From positions 5,669,155-5,733,154 of the forward strand of contig CM034137.1 of the NCBI GenBank assembly GCA_019914995.1: 64,000 bases of DNA, in the 5' to 3' direction. A program made the position numbers and the translations under genes. The DNA is from Acanthochlamys bracteata. Its lineage: Eukaryota; Streptophyta; Magnoliopsida; Pandanales; Velloziaceae. The notes beneath the pieces were generated by a model, which was not told where the DNA came from, did no database searches, and saw nothing but the letters and a program-made list of their open reading frames with translations. Of the stretch, positions 35,315-48,720 are shown one piece after another (position 1 is the stretch's first letter; each line of letters opens with the position of its first letter).

Positions 35315-38300
35315 TCACATTGCTTCAATGCCGTCACCTCTCTCTTCTTGAATTTCATTTCCGTTCTGATTCACGGTAGCACTAACAGCATTCTCTATTT
35401 CGGTTGTTGACTCAGTCGATCTGCCACCACTTTCCCCATCATTGGAGTTTACTGACTGCTGATCAGCGGACTGCTGCTTCAACTGTTTCGGTCGACGAAT
35501 GGCATCAGCAGCCTCTGGCATTACTACTGCAGGTGGCTGAGGAGGTACCCAACCTCGCTGAGTAGGCCTTTCGCTGGGCCCTGTCCCATAAGAGAACTGT
35601 TTTCGTTCCTCAGATTCTGGCTCAATTTCAGTAATCTTGACTGCTTTCTTCCCTCCCAACCAAGGATCTGAACCATCTTGGGTACCATTCAGATGCCCGT
35701 TTTGTCCTTCAGCAATCAGTCCTTCACTTAGTTCACTATTTGTTTGGGATTGCAGCAGAAAAGTGGATCTCTGCTGAGTTGGCTGACTGGTCTCCCAGGG
35801 CTGAAAAAATCAATGAATATTATCACTTGTTCATCCTCAAATATGTCAATCAGAAAGTAAGGTTGAAGTCTTGCTTTATCATAATAATCAAATTGATAAT
35901 GGCCTCGAAATAGAGCCAATTTATGACACAAACCTTGGGCCTAGGTGCTAAAAGTGGTTTAGATGGTTGCTGATTGGGATTGGGAGGCATGTCGTTAACT
36001 TCCTGGATCAAGAATAAACACAACACAGCTATTCATAAAAGATAGCAGGAAAGAAATTCTAAATATTCTGATACCAAAATAAGGAGCAGGAAACTGCCAG
36101 AAAATCTGATTACCTTGATGTTGGGGGGTCTCTCCCCTCTTTGTACCATGGCCATAATCTGCAAATTGAACAGAAACTTTTAAGCAGTGTGGTAAAAACT
36201 AGCAGCTCCTCCTTTTTTAATCATCTTGTTTATATGGAACAAATAGCAGCTTATTTATGTGGTAGAAAAATATTGGTTTCTTTAGAATGAAATTACATCT
36301 TAATGGAGGTTGTAAATGTCAAATATCAGTGGGTTATGATTTTCAAATCAGTACATACATCAATTATTTGAAATTACAGTTTTGCATGCTAGAAGTAGTT
36401 AACTCCATCTGTGGATTCTTCCATGTACCCAGTCCCAAGCCGAGGCAAAGGAGGAAAGTTCAGGTTAGGTGGCGAGCTGTAAAACCTGTCAAATCTTTTT
36501 AAAGGATCCATGTAGCAGACATCACTTGGTAGGATATGGCTTGGTTGAAGAAAACAGTTCTGCATGTTAGACCTTGGATAAGCATGCATGTCATGTTTCT
36601 TATTTGGATTTCTAATCCATAGGCATTTTATAGACTAATGAAAACTTTCCAACATTTGTTGCTAAAAGGATTAGGTTAAAGCAAGAGTAACTACCCTGCA
36701 CGTAGGGTTAAACATTGCTTTAAGACTCAAGAGATTTTATTTTTTGTTTCTGGTTTAAGTCAAGAAATCCTGACCAGTACAAGTGAAATTTCTTAACAGG
36801 CAGCCTAGCCCAAATGACTGGATGGGATACCTTCTTCGAAGAAGGTAATGAAGATGCTGAAAAATGCCATAATGATGGTTAGTGAAACTAAGGTCATAAT
36901 CCATATTGCTACCATATACGGGAAAGGCACTGTCCTACAGGAAGTGTTCTGTACAGTTTTCGGCATCATACAGTAGATCTTTTCTTGATCAGAGGATCAT
37001 TGCCAATATAATTTTGGATGCACAGGGGCTTAACCAATATGGCTGCAGTGAAAACAATTGAAATTACTATCATCTCAAGACAGCTTTAAGTACCATTTTG
37101 AAGTCACCAGCAATTTGACAAACAAGTAAGAGTTGCAGGTAACAAGTCTATTCCAGGAGAAATAAAACTTCTGCATAAGGTCAAGTAAAAAAGAAGCTGA
37201 AGATTTCGTACATCCATATAAGACTTTGGGTGAGGCGCAGTTAGAGGCTCCACCGATGCAGGTGCTGATGATGGTCTCCCTGCACACAACCAACTTATAA
37301 GATGGAAAGAAAGTGTTATACATGATGTACAGGGCTTAACACGCAATAATTTAAGTATGATACCTGTCCCATAATCAACAGTGGATATGCCGTTCATCTT
37401 GACTTGCTGTGTTCAAAAGCATCATTATTAGAGAACTCTAAACCGCAGGGAGAAATAACCATTGCAGACTCCATAGAAATTAACAGCCCAAAATCTACAA
37501 AATAAACTGTAACAGGGCTGTCACCTTGGAAGGTATTGAAGTAAGACTTGTGTCTGACTGTTTCAACTGGGAGTCATTCCATTGGCCATATGCTGGACCT
37601 AAATTTCAAATTAATTTCAGCTATACATCCGATGCATCAAACATAAGGCAATGGAAGCCGGAAACTAGCTCAATAAGAAACATAATAGCAAGCACTGATG
37701 TCAGTAACCAGGTAAGTCGAGGAGCTATCAAAGGATATGAAGGATTGGAGTCCAAATATGCACAAAGTTTGAAAGAAAATATAATTTGAATACTCGAACG
37801 TTGAAACATAGTCATTACGAGAGCATGAAAGAGAAGTGCATTTTGATGGCAATGAAGCCCAACGAGACACATTGATGTGAAATAGATGGCTTGCACCCGA
37901 AATTGCAAACACAAATAAAACCTGGGAATCATGAGAAAGTCAAACTAAACTATCATATTTATCATTTCTTTAATGCCACTTTTTATCTTAGATTTTCAGC
38001 TTGAATGCTTCTTACTGATGCCTGAGAGCTGACTTGCCTTTAAGCATTGTTATTTACCTAGATCAATAAAGTTATGAATACGCAGTTAAATTTAAACTTA
38101 ACTTTTATCATACACTAAGTTCAAAATGGCACAATGACGCAAATCAATAAGCAGCTCAAAGCAAGCTGAAGAGGGTACAAGTATTTTGCAGCTTAAAAGG
38201 AAAGTTGTTATGCGCTCTGCTAATTCCCAGGAATTGGGATCTCTGTCTACCGTTGCCGTGTCGCATATTACTGATGGCCATCTCTGGACATTCATCCTAC

Positions 38301-41300
38301 CACTAATGCCTGGATCAATCGACTACAGTAACCCCTGCCTTGGCAACTTCTTACAGCCCCTATCCACAACCTCTTGTAAGTCGGAAGCGGCGGTGACGTC
38401 ACACTGGCAATGCCTGTATATGCTAAAAGCACTAGAACAGCAAAGCCATTCTATCGAGTTGGGTTACAAGGCAAGCAGCTGTAGGAGGAGCAAGCTGTCA
38501 AGTCTGCTTCAACTCCTACTGGTTGCGGGGCCAAAGAGGCCCTCTTGGAAGAAACTCACGGCAGTTTGCAGGACATGACAGCTACCAGAACAATGGGACA
38601 TGTAACTTTGCGTGCCCGAACAAAATTGCTGTGGCATTGGCCCAACGAGCTGGCTTGCCTCATCTTGACCATCACGGGCTGTTGCTGTTGCAGATGCCCT
38701 CACAAGCTCGTATGCTTAAGTGCAAGCTCAGGGGTTATAATGTGGCATAGGGCCCACTGGGTCAGCATGCCACAGCACTAGAGAGCATCGGACAGACTGT
38801 TGCGTGTGATTCCTTATAAGGCCGGTATGCCATGCTCACGAGCTGGCATGCCTAGTCATTGGGCAGCATGTCTAGGCATAGTCCTCAGCATGCCTAGGCA
38901 CCAGGTCTCATGGGCTGGCAGGATATACCTAAGCACTAGGTGTCATGTGCCAACTGGCATGGCATGACATAGGGCTCGTTGGATGCCTTATAGAGCTGAT
39001 GGCATTGCCTATTTAAAGGCAATGCATGAGTACATAGATGCAAAAGCATTTAGCTTACCTATTGGGAAAGGCCAACTACCAAAAGCTACACTTGTTCAAA
39101 ACTACTTCTCTTCCACTGCACTAACTAAGAGTAACATGTGGGGGGATCGTTCGCTCCATTGGCAGAATTGAGCACACGCGCTTGGAACGGAGTGTATTGC
39201 AAATCTCCGTTACTTAACATGACCTCCGCTACTAAGGCTTTTCTCTACGTAAAGTCTCAAAACCCAGTGGTTAAATTGGTGTCGAGTTTCAATTAGCTCT
39301 ACGCATTTGGAAGATCCAAGGCATGTGCCAGGGGCGGCACTATCTTGGGAAAGACCAACTTATCCCATCTGTAACAGTGTAGCCCCCGGGAACCAAGGTA
39401 CCTTGCATCTGCATGGCCAGGCACCTTTGGCTGTTACCCAGAACACATGACCACTCTTGAGGCTCAGGGACAGACCACAGCCCAACCCTTCTAGCAGTTG
39501 GACAGCATGCTCTAAAGGGAGATTATGAACCTAGCTGCCAACCACCAGGTGGTTGTGCATGAAGATCAATCCTAGCACCTTTTGAGGGAAGTAATTGTAT
39601 TCTGTGCATCAAGAGGGCAGGTTCCCTCCTTCCTCTCTCTGCTGCCCCATAAAACAAATATGGCTGCTATTTGTACTGGGCATCCAGATTATTAACAACT
39701 TAACTTTTGATATTTAGACTTAAAAGTAAAGGGATACGTAATTAATCTTATCAAGTAACCATATCCATTTTTTAAGGCTTTTGTCCTGCAAAATTCAAAA
39801 TACTAGGCTAGTAGATTGCCACGTCAAATCCAGTCCATAAAAGAACAAAAGGAATGTGTTCACCTGTTCATACTGACTCTGAAGTAAATTCATCTCCACT
39901 ATGCAGTAAAATAGTAAGTTTGTGCAAATTATTAACATGCAATCATTGAATATTATTAGATAGGACAAAAGCTACTGTTTAGTTATTAAGTGGTCACCTC
40001 AGCAATCGGTTTTGTTTGTGATCTCACAGACTCCTGAATAAAGGAGATTGAGTAATATTCCAATGCTAGCAAGCAGGTCTTTCTTATTTACAACATAGTA
40101 CCCTGAAAGAATTTTGCTTTGGGGCTTTATTACTGGTCAGATTGCCAAATAAGCACTAATAATTTGAAAAACAGCAGTATCATTTTCCATAAAAATCAAA
40201 ATTCAAAGGACATAATAGGTAAGATTACACAAAAAAGAATTGTTCAAGTGTCAACTTAGAGTATCGTCAGTCAATATGAGAACAAGTATGCTTCTTACCA
40301 TTAGTTGTCATGGATGAAGTTTCGATCATCTTTTGGTAATAACCATTTTCACTTGTGGCTTTTAAATTGTTGAGAGCATTTTCCATGAATTTCATCTCCT
40401 TAACTTGTGTATCCATCTTTTCCATTAATTCCTCAAAAAACTTCTTCTCTAAACACATAATAACAAAGAAATGAGTGTAAATCTGCTTACTAATAATTGA
40501 AAACAGATTTAGTGCAGTTCAGAACCTTCAATCCGTGCATTGAGTAACTCTTGATTTGATTGTGCAACAAGAGCAGCAGCTGAAGCAGCTGCTTTAGCAG
40601 CTTCGGCTGCAGATTCAATCAAATTGGAACTGGATTTCTGATCCATCTCGGATTCTTTTTCTTCTTTAACAACCTTCTGGATCCATGTTTTCAACCTCGG
40701 AATAAAGATTTTCTACGAACCCAAAATAATAGGTAAATCAAAAGCTCACAACGAAGGAAATAAAAAGGAAGAGTGGAACAAATGAATAAATTAATACTTT
40801 AATTAGGACAGCAGTTCCGGCTCCTGAAGCAGCAAGCACGCCCACAGCAACAAACACATGTGATAATTGAAACTTTGGCCGTGAAGATGTTTGGACCACA
40901 GAAGCACTAGTAACAGGAACTGAAGTAGCTTGCGGTGGCTGAGCTGCTGTTTGAAGATTCGAAGCAGTAGATGATTTCGGTTGACCACCTGTGGACAGTT
41001 CATCAGTTATAGGAACAAAAGTTACTTTATGAATGTTAAGAATAAGAAAACAGATTTTATGAACCATCTCTAATTATAGTATCTATGTGCCCTTGAACAC
41101 AAGAGCTTAAAGAACGATGGAAATGGTTCATTATGAATAACTATTTACCTTGAGTTTCAGAAACAGCCCCAACATGTGTAGCACTTGAAGGTGGGTCCTA
41201 AGATCAAGGGTGAGAAAGACATTACATGGCTTGCTCTAGCAATTACAAGATAGTATTACACCTCACTACAAGAATTGGGAATACTCTCTATGAAATGCAA

Positions 41301-42627
41301 ATAAGGAGAGATCCACATCTTAGAATCTTACAGGGACACGTCGAAAGGCTTCATCTATCTCCTCCCTTGTCAATCCTTTCTTTTCAAGAAAAGAACGCCT
41401 ATAAACGACCGGTGAACCTCTAACTTTCGGGTGTGATAAAAATTTGACAGCATTTTGAACTTGCTCCTCTCTAATTGGTTGTGGAATCGCAAAAGGCGGT
41501 CTTCCCATATTATCATTGTTTGCATCAGCCTTTGCTTCCTGCATATTCCCTTCAACTGGTTTTGACAACTCAGACTCTGCAAACATGAGAATAGCATCAA
41601 CATGAAAACCGGCAATATGACGTCCACTAGCTGAAGAACTTAGAAAAGCTGTTCAACAACTTTCTATTGACAGTGGAGATTGGTCCAAAACGAGAAGAAT
41701 AATGATTGTTTTGGGTCACTTATCCTTTCCATATTATAGTTACATCTGCTATGGCCAGAAAGGTAGTAAGTGGTAGATGAGAAAGGAGAATATCTGGTCA
41801 ATAAAATTGAAGATATCATATGTTGCATTGCTATGTCTGTTGTTGTAAAAGAACACATTTTTATTTTTCTGGAATTGTCAAGTCCTCTACTCTAGGTTTC
41901 AGGGAGGAAAGGGTAGGATAACCTTCCGTATATAGAAATATAAGAACTATAACCTCCAAATCTCATCCTACTAAGCAGAGAAAACATCTTCAGGGAGCCA
42001 GTAAAACCACACTCCTTTTGGTAGTTACCAAGATCATGTTTCTAAAGCTGCAAAGATGTAGAATAAGCTGCTATGTCCGTCAAACTCAAACGTCTTCGTA
42101 AAATCTTCAATGGTGTTGAAAGAAAGCACACCTTATATATAAACACTAAAAATTAGGTAACACGCTAAACCAACAATATAATCACGTCTATGAACAATGA
42201 TAACTCATTCCGGACACAGAGTGCTTCACAATAAGCTCTCAAAATTAAGAATAAGTTTGTTCCGATAGCAAGCAATAAAAGAAAGCACAAGTTTTACGAT
42301 TGTAGTTAATACGACCTAACAGCCGATCCAAAATCCAAGAATTTATAAAACCAGTCAGTATCAACTTGCATCATTTCAACATATTTCAACTTTTCAATTC
42401 AATTACAATCAGAAAGAAGAACCTCGACGGAAATAAATCGCCCGTAATACTAAACTTTCAAACTTTGTAACAAAAATCAAACCAAAATTTTTAAAGAACA
42501 AGAGAAAAAATTAGCTAAACATTTTTTATCAAAACGATTATCAAGACTTAAAATTCCCAGTAAATACAAGGACAAGGGATAGAAAATTACCAGGGATTTT
42601 AGGATTTTCGTCCGAGTTGGTCGCCAT
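35315..42627 (-). CDS. PEX14: Peroxisomal membrane docking protein PEX14, complete
   Basis: PEX14 docks the PEX5/PEX7 cargo receptors at the peroxisome membrane. Exons from 5': 42591-42627, 41332-41576, 41149-41197, 40798-40988, 40526-40712, 40299-40448, a probable microexon 40092-40102, 39998-40033, 39864-39878, 37364-37406, 37212-37279, 36114-36158, 35934-36002, 35315-35800. This gives about 543 aa. Residues 47-94 form the conserved PEX14 N domain ([36 protein letters not shown]), which binds WxxxF motifs of PEX5. A hydrophobic segment follows at about 153-173 ([20 protein letters not shown]), then an Ala-rich helix and Glu/Lys-rich coiled coil (about 190-280). The plant C-terminal motif is [34 protein letters not shown], with a Pro/Gln-rich tail containing WVPPQPP. 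The small exons between 39864 and 40102 are the least certain part. Confidence 0.93.
38180..39720. mobile_element. GC-richer insertion inside a PEX14 intron
   Basis: The intron 37407-39863 is 2457 bp, much longer than its neighbours, and contains about 1.5 kb whose composition is clearly GC-richer than other intron sequence. It repeats GGCATGCC/AGCATGCC-type words between about 38760 and 38960 and contains short open frames on both strands, none recognisable. It is probably a decayed LTR element. I could not define ends or a target-site duplication. Confidence 0.45.
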
Positions 42628-43055
42628 CGTGCTCGCGAGAGAGGAGGAGACGGAGAGCAAGGGCGTGGACTTGTTTAGCAGGTAGCGGACGAACTTCAAA
42701 GAAAAGAAACAAGAGATTTTTTTCCTTTTTATTTTAATATTTTTTAAGGAGCCGTGGAAGCGACAAAGAAAGAAAAAGAATTGATGTGGAAAACTGATAA
42801 TAAATAATCCAACGGCTGGAAGAAGAGTAGATATATATTAATATAGGAAAATATCAATGCAATGGATAAGAAGAAGAAGAGCTAACACAGTTCAAATCTG
42901 TTCTCGCTCACAAAGCTTTTTTATGTTTTCTTAAAGGAAAGTTTATTTTACAGAGGAACAGTGATTAGAAATCGAGTAGCAGGCTTTTATTTATGGCATT
43001 GTTTTACTCCGTGGGCGTAAAAATAAATTAATTCCTTTCAAGTATTTAAATTAGT
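42628..43055. other. PEX14 upstream region
   Basis: About 100 bp of C/T-rich leader on the coding strand precede the PEX14 start codon, followed by AT-rich DNA up to the MITE. No clear TATA box was assigned. Confidence 0.35.
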
Positions 43056-43063
43056 ATTTATTG

Positions 43064-43639
43064 CATACTTATAAAAATTGGACCGAACATTGAACCGAAA
43101 AATTGTCCGGATCAATGGGTCATGGATTGACCCATTATGTTAAAAATATCAAAATATTAATGATAGTACGAACCCTTATTATTTTTCTTTGTTAAAAATC
43201 ATAAAATAAAAAATAAACTAACAAAAAATATATAAAAAACAAAAAATATTTTAAATAATAAAATTCAAAAGAAATTTTTTGTTTTAAAATAATTTTGTTA
43301 TTTTTTCTTACAATTTAATAGAATTAGTAATATAAAACTTAAAAATCACTAATAATAAATATTTTACAAATAAAATATAAAAATTTTATTTTTGCATTAT
43401 CACATCCAAATATAAAATCTAAACTACATATATATTTCAATATAAGACTACTAATAATTACTTTTATATTAATATATCATAATTTTAAACTTTTAAAATT
43501 TAATTTAGTTCCGTTTGATCCGCACGAACGAGCGAGTCGGATCGAAGCCGGATCGATTGCATAAACAATTTTATTATAAACCCGTACCAATTTATGTTCC
43601 GGTCGATCCGGACTGGTCGGTTTGAGTTTTACAACTATG
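43064..43639. mobile_element. hAT-type MITE, 576 bp, with 8-bp TSD
   Basis: The left end reads CATACTTATAAAAATTGGACCG; the right end, read inward, is CATAGTTGTAAAACTCAAACCG. Both flanks carry ATTTATTG (43056-43063 and 43640-43647), an 8-bp duplication typical of hAT. The interior is A/T-rich with GATCCG/CCGGATC words near the ends and no coding capacity. A matching terminus occurs at 44019, next to a hAT transposase relic. Confidence 0.88.
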
Positions 43640-44018
43640 ATTTATTGTAATATCAAAACTTATTGGGGACCCAAACCCCGTTGCATAATTTTTTATTTTT
43701 TACTTTTATCAAGATTTACCAAGATAAAAAAAAATTACTTTAAGAAAACAAAAATTACTATTAATGTTTTCAATAAAACATTAGGTTTATGAAGGGATGG
43801 AACCCGAGCCACAGGCCCACAACTTGTGATACACGATGAATCTATAAGCTAAGAACTATGAAGCCAGGCTAAGTTAACACTAAAGTTATTTTCCAAAAGC
43901 ATGCCCTTGAAGGGCCTTGGCATCATTACTTAAAGGATAAAATCTTACAATCAACTAGAACTCTACTTCCTAAACACTTCTTAAATCTGGAATAAGAAAC
44001 TTTAAATCAAAGTAAAAT

Positions 44019-44041
44019 CATAGTTGTAAAAATTGAAACGG
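44019..44041. mobile_element. Terminus of a second hAT-family element
   Basis: CATAGTTGTAAAAATTGAAACGG matches the ends of the 43064-43639 MITE. It points toward the hAT transposase relic at 45900-47690, whose 3' side faces it, so it is plausibly the 3' end of that element. I found no matching inverted end on the far side, up to 48660. Confidence 0.6.
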
Positions 44042-44799
44042 ACATCGACCCGAAACACTATCCTGGTCAACGAGGTAACCTGCCGGATCAACTAACACTT
44101 GGTCCAAAGTATCCGGACAGTAGTCACAGCACAGCAACTATACTTAGCAAGTTTGCATAACACAAAACTTACTTGCAAATAATATTATTCCATTCCATTT
44201 CAAAATACAGCAAGATCAATTCCATTTCAACAATAAAATTAATCCATTCCATACACACAAAACTTACTTTGTACCTAGTTTCAAATTTCAACAATAATAC
44301 CAACTGAAAAACAACAAACTCATCATTTTATCAATAACATCCAGCAATAACATCTCAATTTCTAAGAACATTCAAAGCTTTGCAGCTTTGCAAAAGGATC
44401 ATAAATTAGAGAGATATTATTTCAAATCTTCAGCTGTGCAAGAGGATAAGAGAAACACCTTTAATTCAAGACTTCAACTTTTGCCAGACAGTCAGCTAAC
44501 TCCTCCAATGGTACCTGTGCAATATTGACACTCAAGTGGATTGCATGAAAATTTCAATACAATAAAGAAGACTGCTGATATCATCCAAACAAATAACAAA
44601 AGTTATAACAATCCAATTTGTAAGGGAAAAATCTATTATGTTATAACATGCAGGAAACAAATATTTTGTTTATCACTTCTGTTTTGTAAAGGAAAATCAT
44701 TTCCGTTTTATATGCCAACAATTCAGTTAACGTAATTTGGAAAACTTATGTTGCAACCCAATTCAGCTAACAAACAGGAAATCCTATGTTGCAGAAAAC

Positions 44800-45350
44800 A
44801 AATGCAGGAAATCCTATTCTGGCAGCAAAAAAAAAAATCCACAAAGTCTGCCTACCATACTGATGCTTAACTGCTTATAATAGATAAAAAAAAAAAGAAG
44901 AAACCCTATGTTGATAGCAATAAACCACAAACAAGAATGCTCTTAGTGCTTATACAGTTATGCTAGGAAAAATATATAGGAAATTCTATGCTGATAGTAA
45001 GAAAAAATAATTCCACAAAGTCTGCCAAACTAATGCTTATACTAGATCAAAAATCCAAAAAAGTCTATGCTGGCAGCAGGAAAAAAATTCCACATACAAG
45101 ATTGTCATACTAGTGCTTATACAGTTATGCTAGATAAAAAAATACAAAAAAATTCTATTCTGATAGTAAGAAAAATAATTCTAGAAAGTCTGCCAAACTA
45201 GTGCTTATACTAGATCAAAAAAATCCCAAAAGAGCCTATGCTGCTGGCAAGAAAAAACTTCCACAGCAGCCAGACTGCCATACTGGTACTTATACTAAAT
45301 AAAAAAAATTCCACAAAATCTTATGCTTGCAGCAAGAAAAGAAATTCTAG
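44800..45350. repeat. Minisatellite, 75-90-bp unit, about 6 copies
   Basis: The core 'tgcttata' recurs at about 44872, 44946, 45034, 45113, 45202 and 45286 (a variant), i.e. every 75-90 bp. Each unit also carries 'ctatgctg.tag.aagaaaaa' and 'ttccacaaagtctgcca.act'. Alternate units share 'gcttatacagttatgctag', suggesting a two-unit higher-order period of about 170 bp. It lies inside the presumed hAT element. Confidence 0.75.
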
Positions 45351-45899
45351 CACCCAAAAGGGAGCATAACACAGTGAACAGTACATATCAAGATGTCAGC
45401 AGTACATATGAAGTATGTCAGCGATGGAATCCTCAAGCTTATGCATGTACGGTTATTATTAGATTCATACTTATAGATATGTATATAGAACTGAATATAG
45501 GATCATATTTAGAAAAAAACACTCTGTCCAATTTCCATCCAACTGATGAAACTTGTATTCAAGTCATGCAGTACAACTAGCAAGAACACATGCAAGTGAA
45601 CATCCAAAAAACACAAATTCTATCACTTTGAAAATAACAATAACCAAACTGAACCAACCACCAGCTACTACATGCTACAGCAACAAAATTGACATGTATT
45701 AGAAACTGAATTTTCCGAAAAACATAGTAACTAAATGGGATTGGTTACAAAAAAGTACCAAGCATAGAACACATTAACAGAATTTTCCAAATTGTCACAG
45801 AACATAGCAAATTAGCAAGTACAGAAACATGTATTAGTGACTGAATGTCACATTGACATGGATCAGAAACATACTATGACATCGAAAAACTCTCATGCA

Positions 45900-47690
45900 G
45901 ACCCATGTTCATTACCTCGCTCTTCATTCTCCTTATCTTCCTCATCATCCAAACCAAGATCATCAACATTCAATTTATTTTTAGTATCTACAACACAATT
46001 ATATTTCAGAAGTTAGAGTCTTAAATTTAACATAAAACATTATTAATTGGAAACAAAAAAAAAAACACATACCATCAACAGGTTTCTCTTGAATTGACTA
46101 TGCTTTCAATTGGTTGTGAAATGCTTCTAATTCTTCATTAGTTAAAATTGGTGCCACTCATCATTGTCACTAAATTCTCCAACATCGATAGGGTCATAGT
46201 TTTGACTCTTAAAATAATTCATAATATGTACATACAATTAATAAAAAATATATACAAATGGTATGAACAATAAAAAAGATAGATGAAGTGAAGAACTATT
46301 ACTTTGTCTCAATTTCAAGTTACAATGAACATATACAAGATCATTAAGCCGTTGATATTTTAACCTATTTCTTTTTTTAGAATGTATATCTTCAAATATG
46401 CTCCAATTCCTCTCACAACATGAAGCACTACAAGTTTGGCTTAATATATGAATTGCCAACTTTTGGAGATATTTAGCACTATTTTCATATAATAACCACC
46501 ATTCATCTGTAAGAGTAAAAATTTTAGAATACAAGAAAAAGTGAGAAACAACAAGAAATACGTATGGAACTATAAAAATCAAGTATGGAACTGTAACTAT
46601 CTGGAGCCATAATTTTACGATTACCTATGGCAGAAATACGTCTAAAGTCTTTTTCGACGTTTCTAAAAAGTTTCATCTCCCTAGTCAACTTACTGATCAA
46701 TTCAAAATCTCCAAAAGCATATTTTTCAATAACATCAAGAAGCCCCGAAGCAGTGGAAGAAGTTTTTTCAAATAAGCTATCATATTGATAACAAGGATTG
46801 AGCCAATAACCAGCTAAATGCAAAGATTTACTTAACTGATAATCCCACCTATTTTCGATAATGTTAAGATATGGTGCAACTCTATCTTTATTCTTGTTGA
46901 ATCTCTTCAAATTTCAGCTTTAGCACTATTAATAGCCTCAAATAAATATCCCATGCAAGGCCTGTCATCACTATCAACAATACGAAGAACATGAATTAGA
47001 GGAGCAGTAAGTTTCACAATAGTTGTACACTCTGATCAGAAAGAAGTAGTTAACACATCATCCATAATTTTTTTTCTTTTACTTTCTTTAGTATAAGCTG
47101 AGGTTGTCCATTCTCTTAATGTTACCATAACTCTCAAACTATCTTTTTGATCTAATATGCTTTGCAATGTAATAAAATTAAGTTGTAAAACGAGTGAGTG
47201 CTGGTCTAAGTATCTCCCTTCCACAAGTAAATTCTCTCATCAAATGTAAGGCAAAATAGTAGTTGTAAATATACTTTATAATTCTAGATGCATGAGCTAC
47301 CAAGTTGTTAACTTTATCTAACTTACTAAAGACATGAAATATCAAATTAACACAGTGTGCAACACAGGGAGACCAAAACAAACCTAAAAACTCCTTTTCC
47401 AATAGTCTACCAGCAGCAGCATAATTAAATGTATTATCCGTGACAAAATGAACGATATTTTCAGCACCCACATATAAGAACTTCTCTAAAGAGCTTTTAT
47501 AATATATCTGTAGTTTTTGAAGCACTAGATGCATCAACAGATTTGAAAAAACAGTATATATCGGACAATAAACTAGGAAATTGATAAAAATTTTCCTATT
47601 TTGATCCGACCATCTATCAGCCATGATGGTACACTCTGATTTTTTCCACGCATCACAATAGCTCTGGACATAGTGCTTCGTTTCTGCGAC
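45900..47690 (-). pseudogene. hAT-superfamily transposase relic (DUF659 + hAT dimerisation region)
   Basis: In order on the minus strand: 'SYCDAWKKSECTIMADRWSD' and 'FINFLVYCP' (47690-47550), then 'AENIVHFVTDNTFNYAAAGR' and 'FWSPCVAHCVNLIF', which match the DUF659 region of Ac-like hAT transposases (DGW.D, VVTDN..N...AG, PC.AHC..L). A frameshift follows near 47180, then 'NRWDYQLSKSLHLAGYWLNP' (46910-46530), then 'DEWWLLY', 'LQKLAIHILSQTCSASCCER' and 'NWSIFEDIHSKKRNRL' (46500-46280), which is the C-terminal dimerisation region. A short acidic tail lies near 46200 and 45950. The Asp of DGW is retained in altered form (ADRW). Stops and frameshifts show it is dead, and the BED zinc finger at the N-terminus is missing. 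Confidence 0.85.
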
Positions 47691-47699
47691 ATTATTTCC

Positions 47700-48660
47700 A
47701 GAGAATCAAAAGCGTGACTCTTTGATCTCTAGCTACTATACTAAACTCAGACGTGAATCATAAATTTTACCACAAAGAAAACAATTATGTCTTGCTGGAA
47801 AGAAGGAGATTAATCATTAGGTTGCAAAAATGAAAATATTTTTCTAATTCTAACTAGGAAATGAAATCAAGCATTTGACCATGTCATCAATTCAAACTAA
47901 TGGAACGCACTACTCAATCTAAAACCAGAGTGCAAATAAATTAAAATCAAAATTGGTTGTATGACTTTAGAGATCTACTTCAACTTTTATCCTAGCTAAT
48001 AAGAATCAGATCTTTCCTTTTTCTCTTTTTTTTTAACCAGAACCATTAACAACAAACTAATTCCAAACAGCACCCAGCACTCCAAAACCAACTACCATTT
48101 CCATTTCTCTCAATTCGTCAATGAAGAAAAACTAATCAAAAAGCTTGTGTCCAGACCTCAAAACTAATCGAAGAAGATCAAGAAATGGAAAAAACTCCTA
48201 CTGTCCTACACATTCTGCACATAGGTATTCAATAGCAAAATCACCAAAACAACAATTAAAGTGGGAGATTATAAATCGGGGAAAAATCAATTACTTGATG
48301 GGCTAAAAATGAACCCAAAAAATGAGGTCAGATCCTTTCAAATTTCTAACAATAAATCAGAGGGCTTTTGGTTAACCCCTAATAATTTAAGAGCGACACT
48401 TTCCTCTTTTATAGAGATTTTGGATTCTGACCTTCAGCCAGCTTATACGTTGTTGCTTAAAAATATAGCATAAAAAGAAAGCTCTGAGCATCTTGTTGGT
48501 TATGATGAGACAACTTTTATGCTACCAACTTCTATATATCTATCATCTCTTACCAAAAATAGAAACTAGTCTATGTTAGATCAGATACATTTTGATTGAT
48601 TCTAATGTAATCGCGTGCAATATTAACTACAATTAATAATTAAGAAACAAAAAAAATTAA
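47700..48660. other. No gene seen
   Basis: AT-rich DNA between the hAT relic and the tRNA-like sequence. The 70-codon frame at 48261-48473 (+) resembles no family I know. Confidence 0.35.
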
Positions 48661-48661
48661 A

Positions 48662-48679
48662 TGACAGGTGTGGGATTTC

Positions 48680-48720
<41 letters not shown>

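Noticed and set aside
38186-38578. A 130-codon open frame inside the PEX14 intron
   Set aside because: No recognised domain; overlapping frames of similar length are open on the other strand; probably part of an inserted element.
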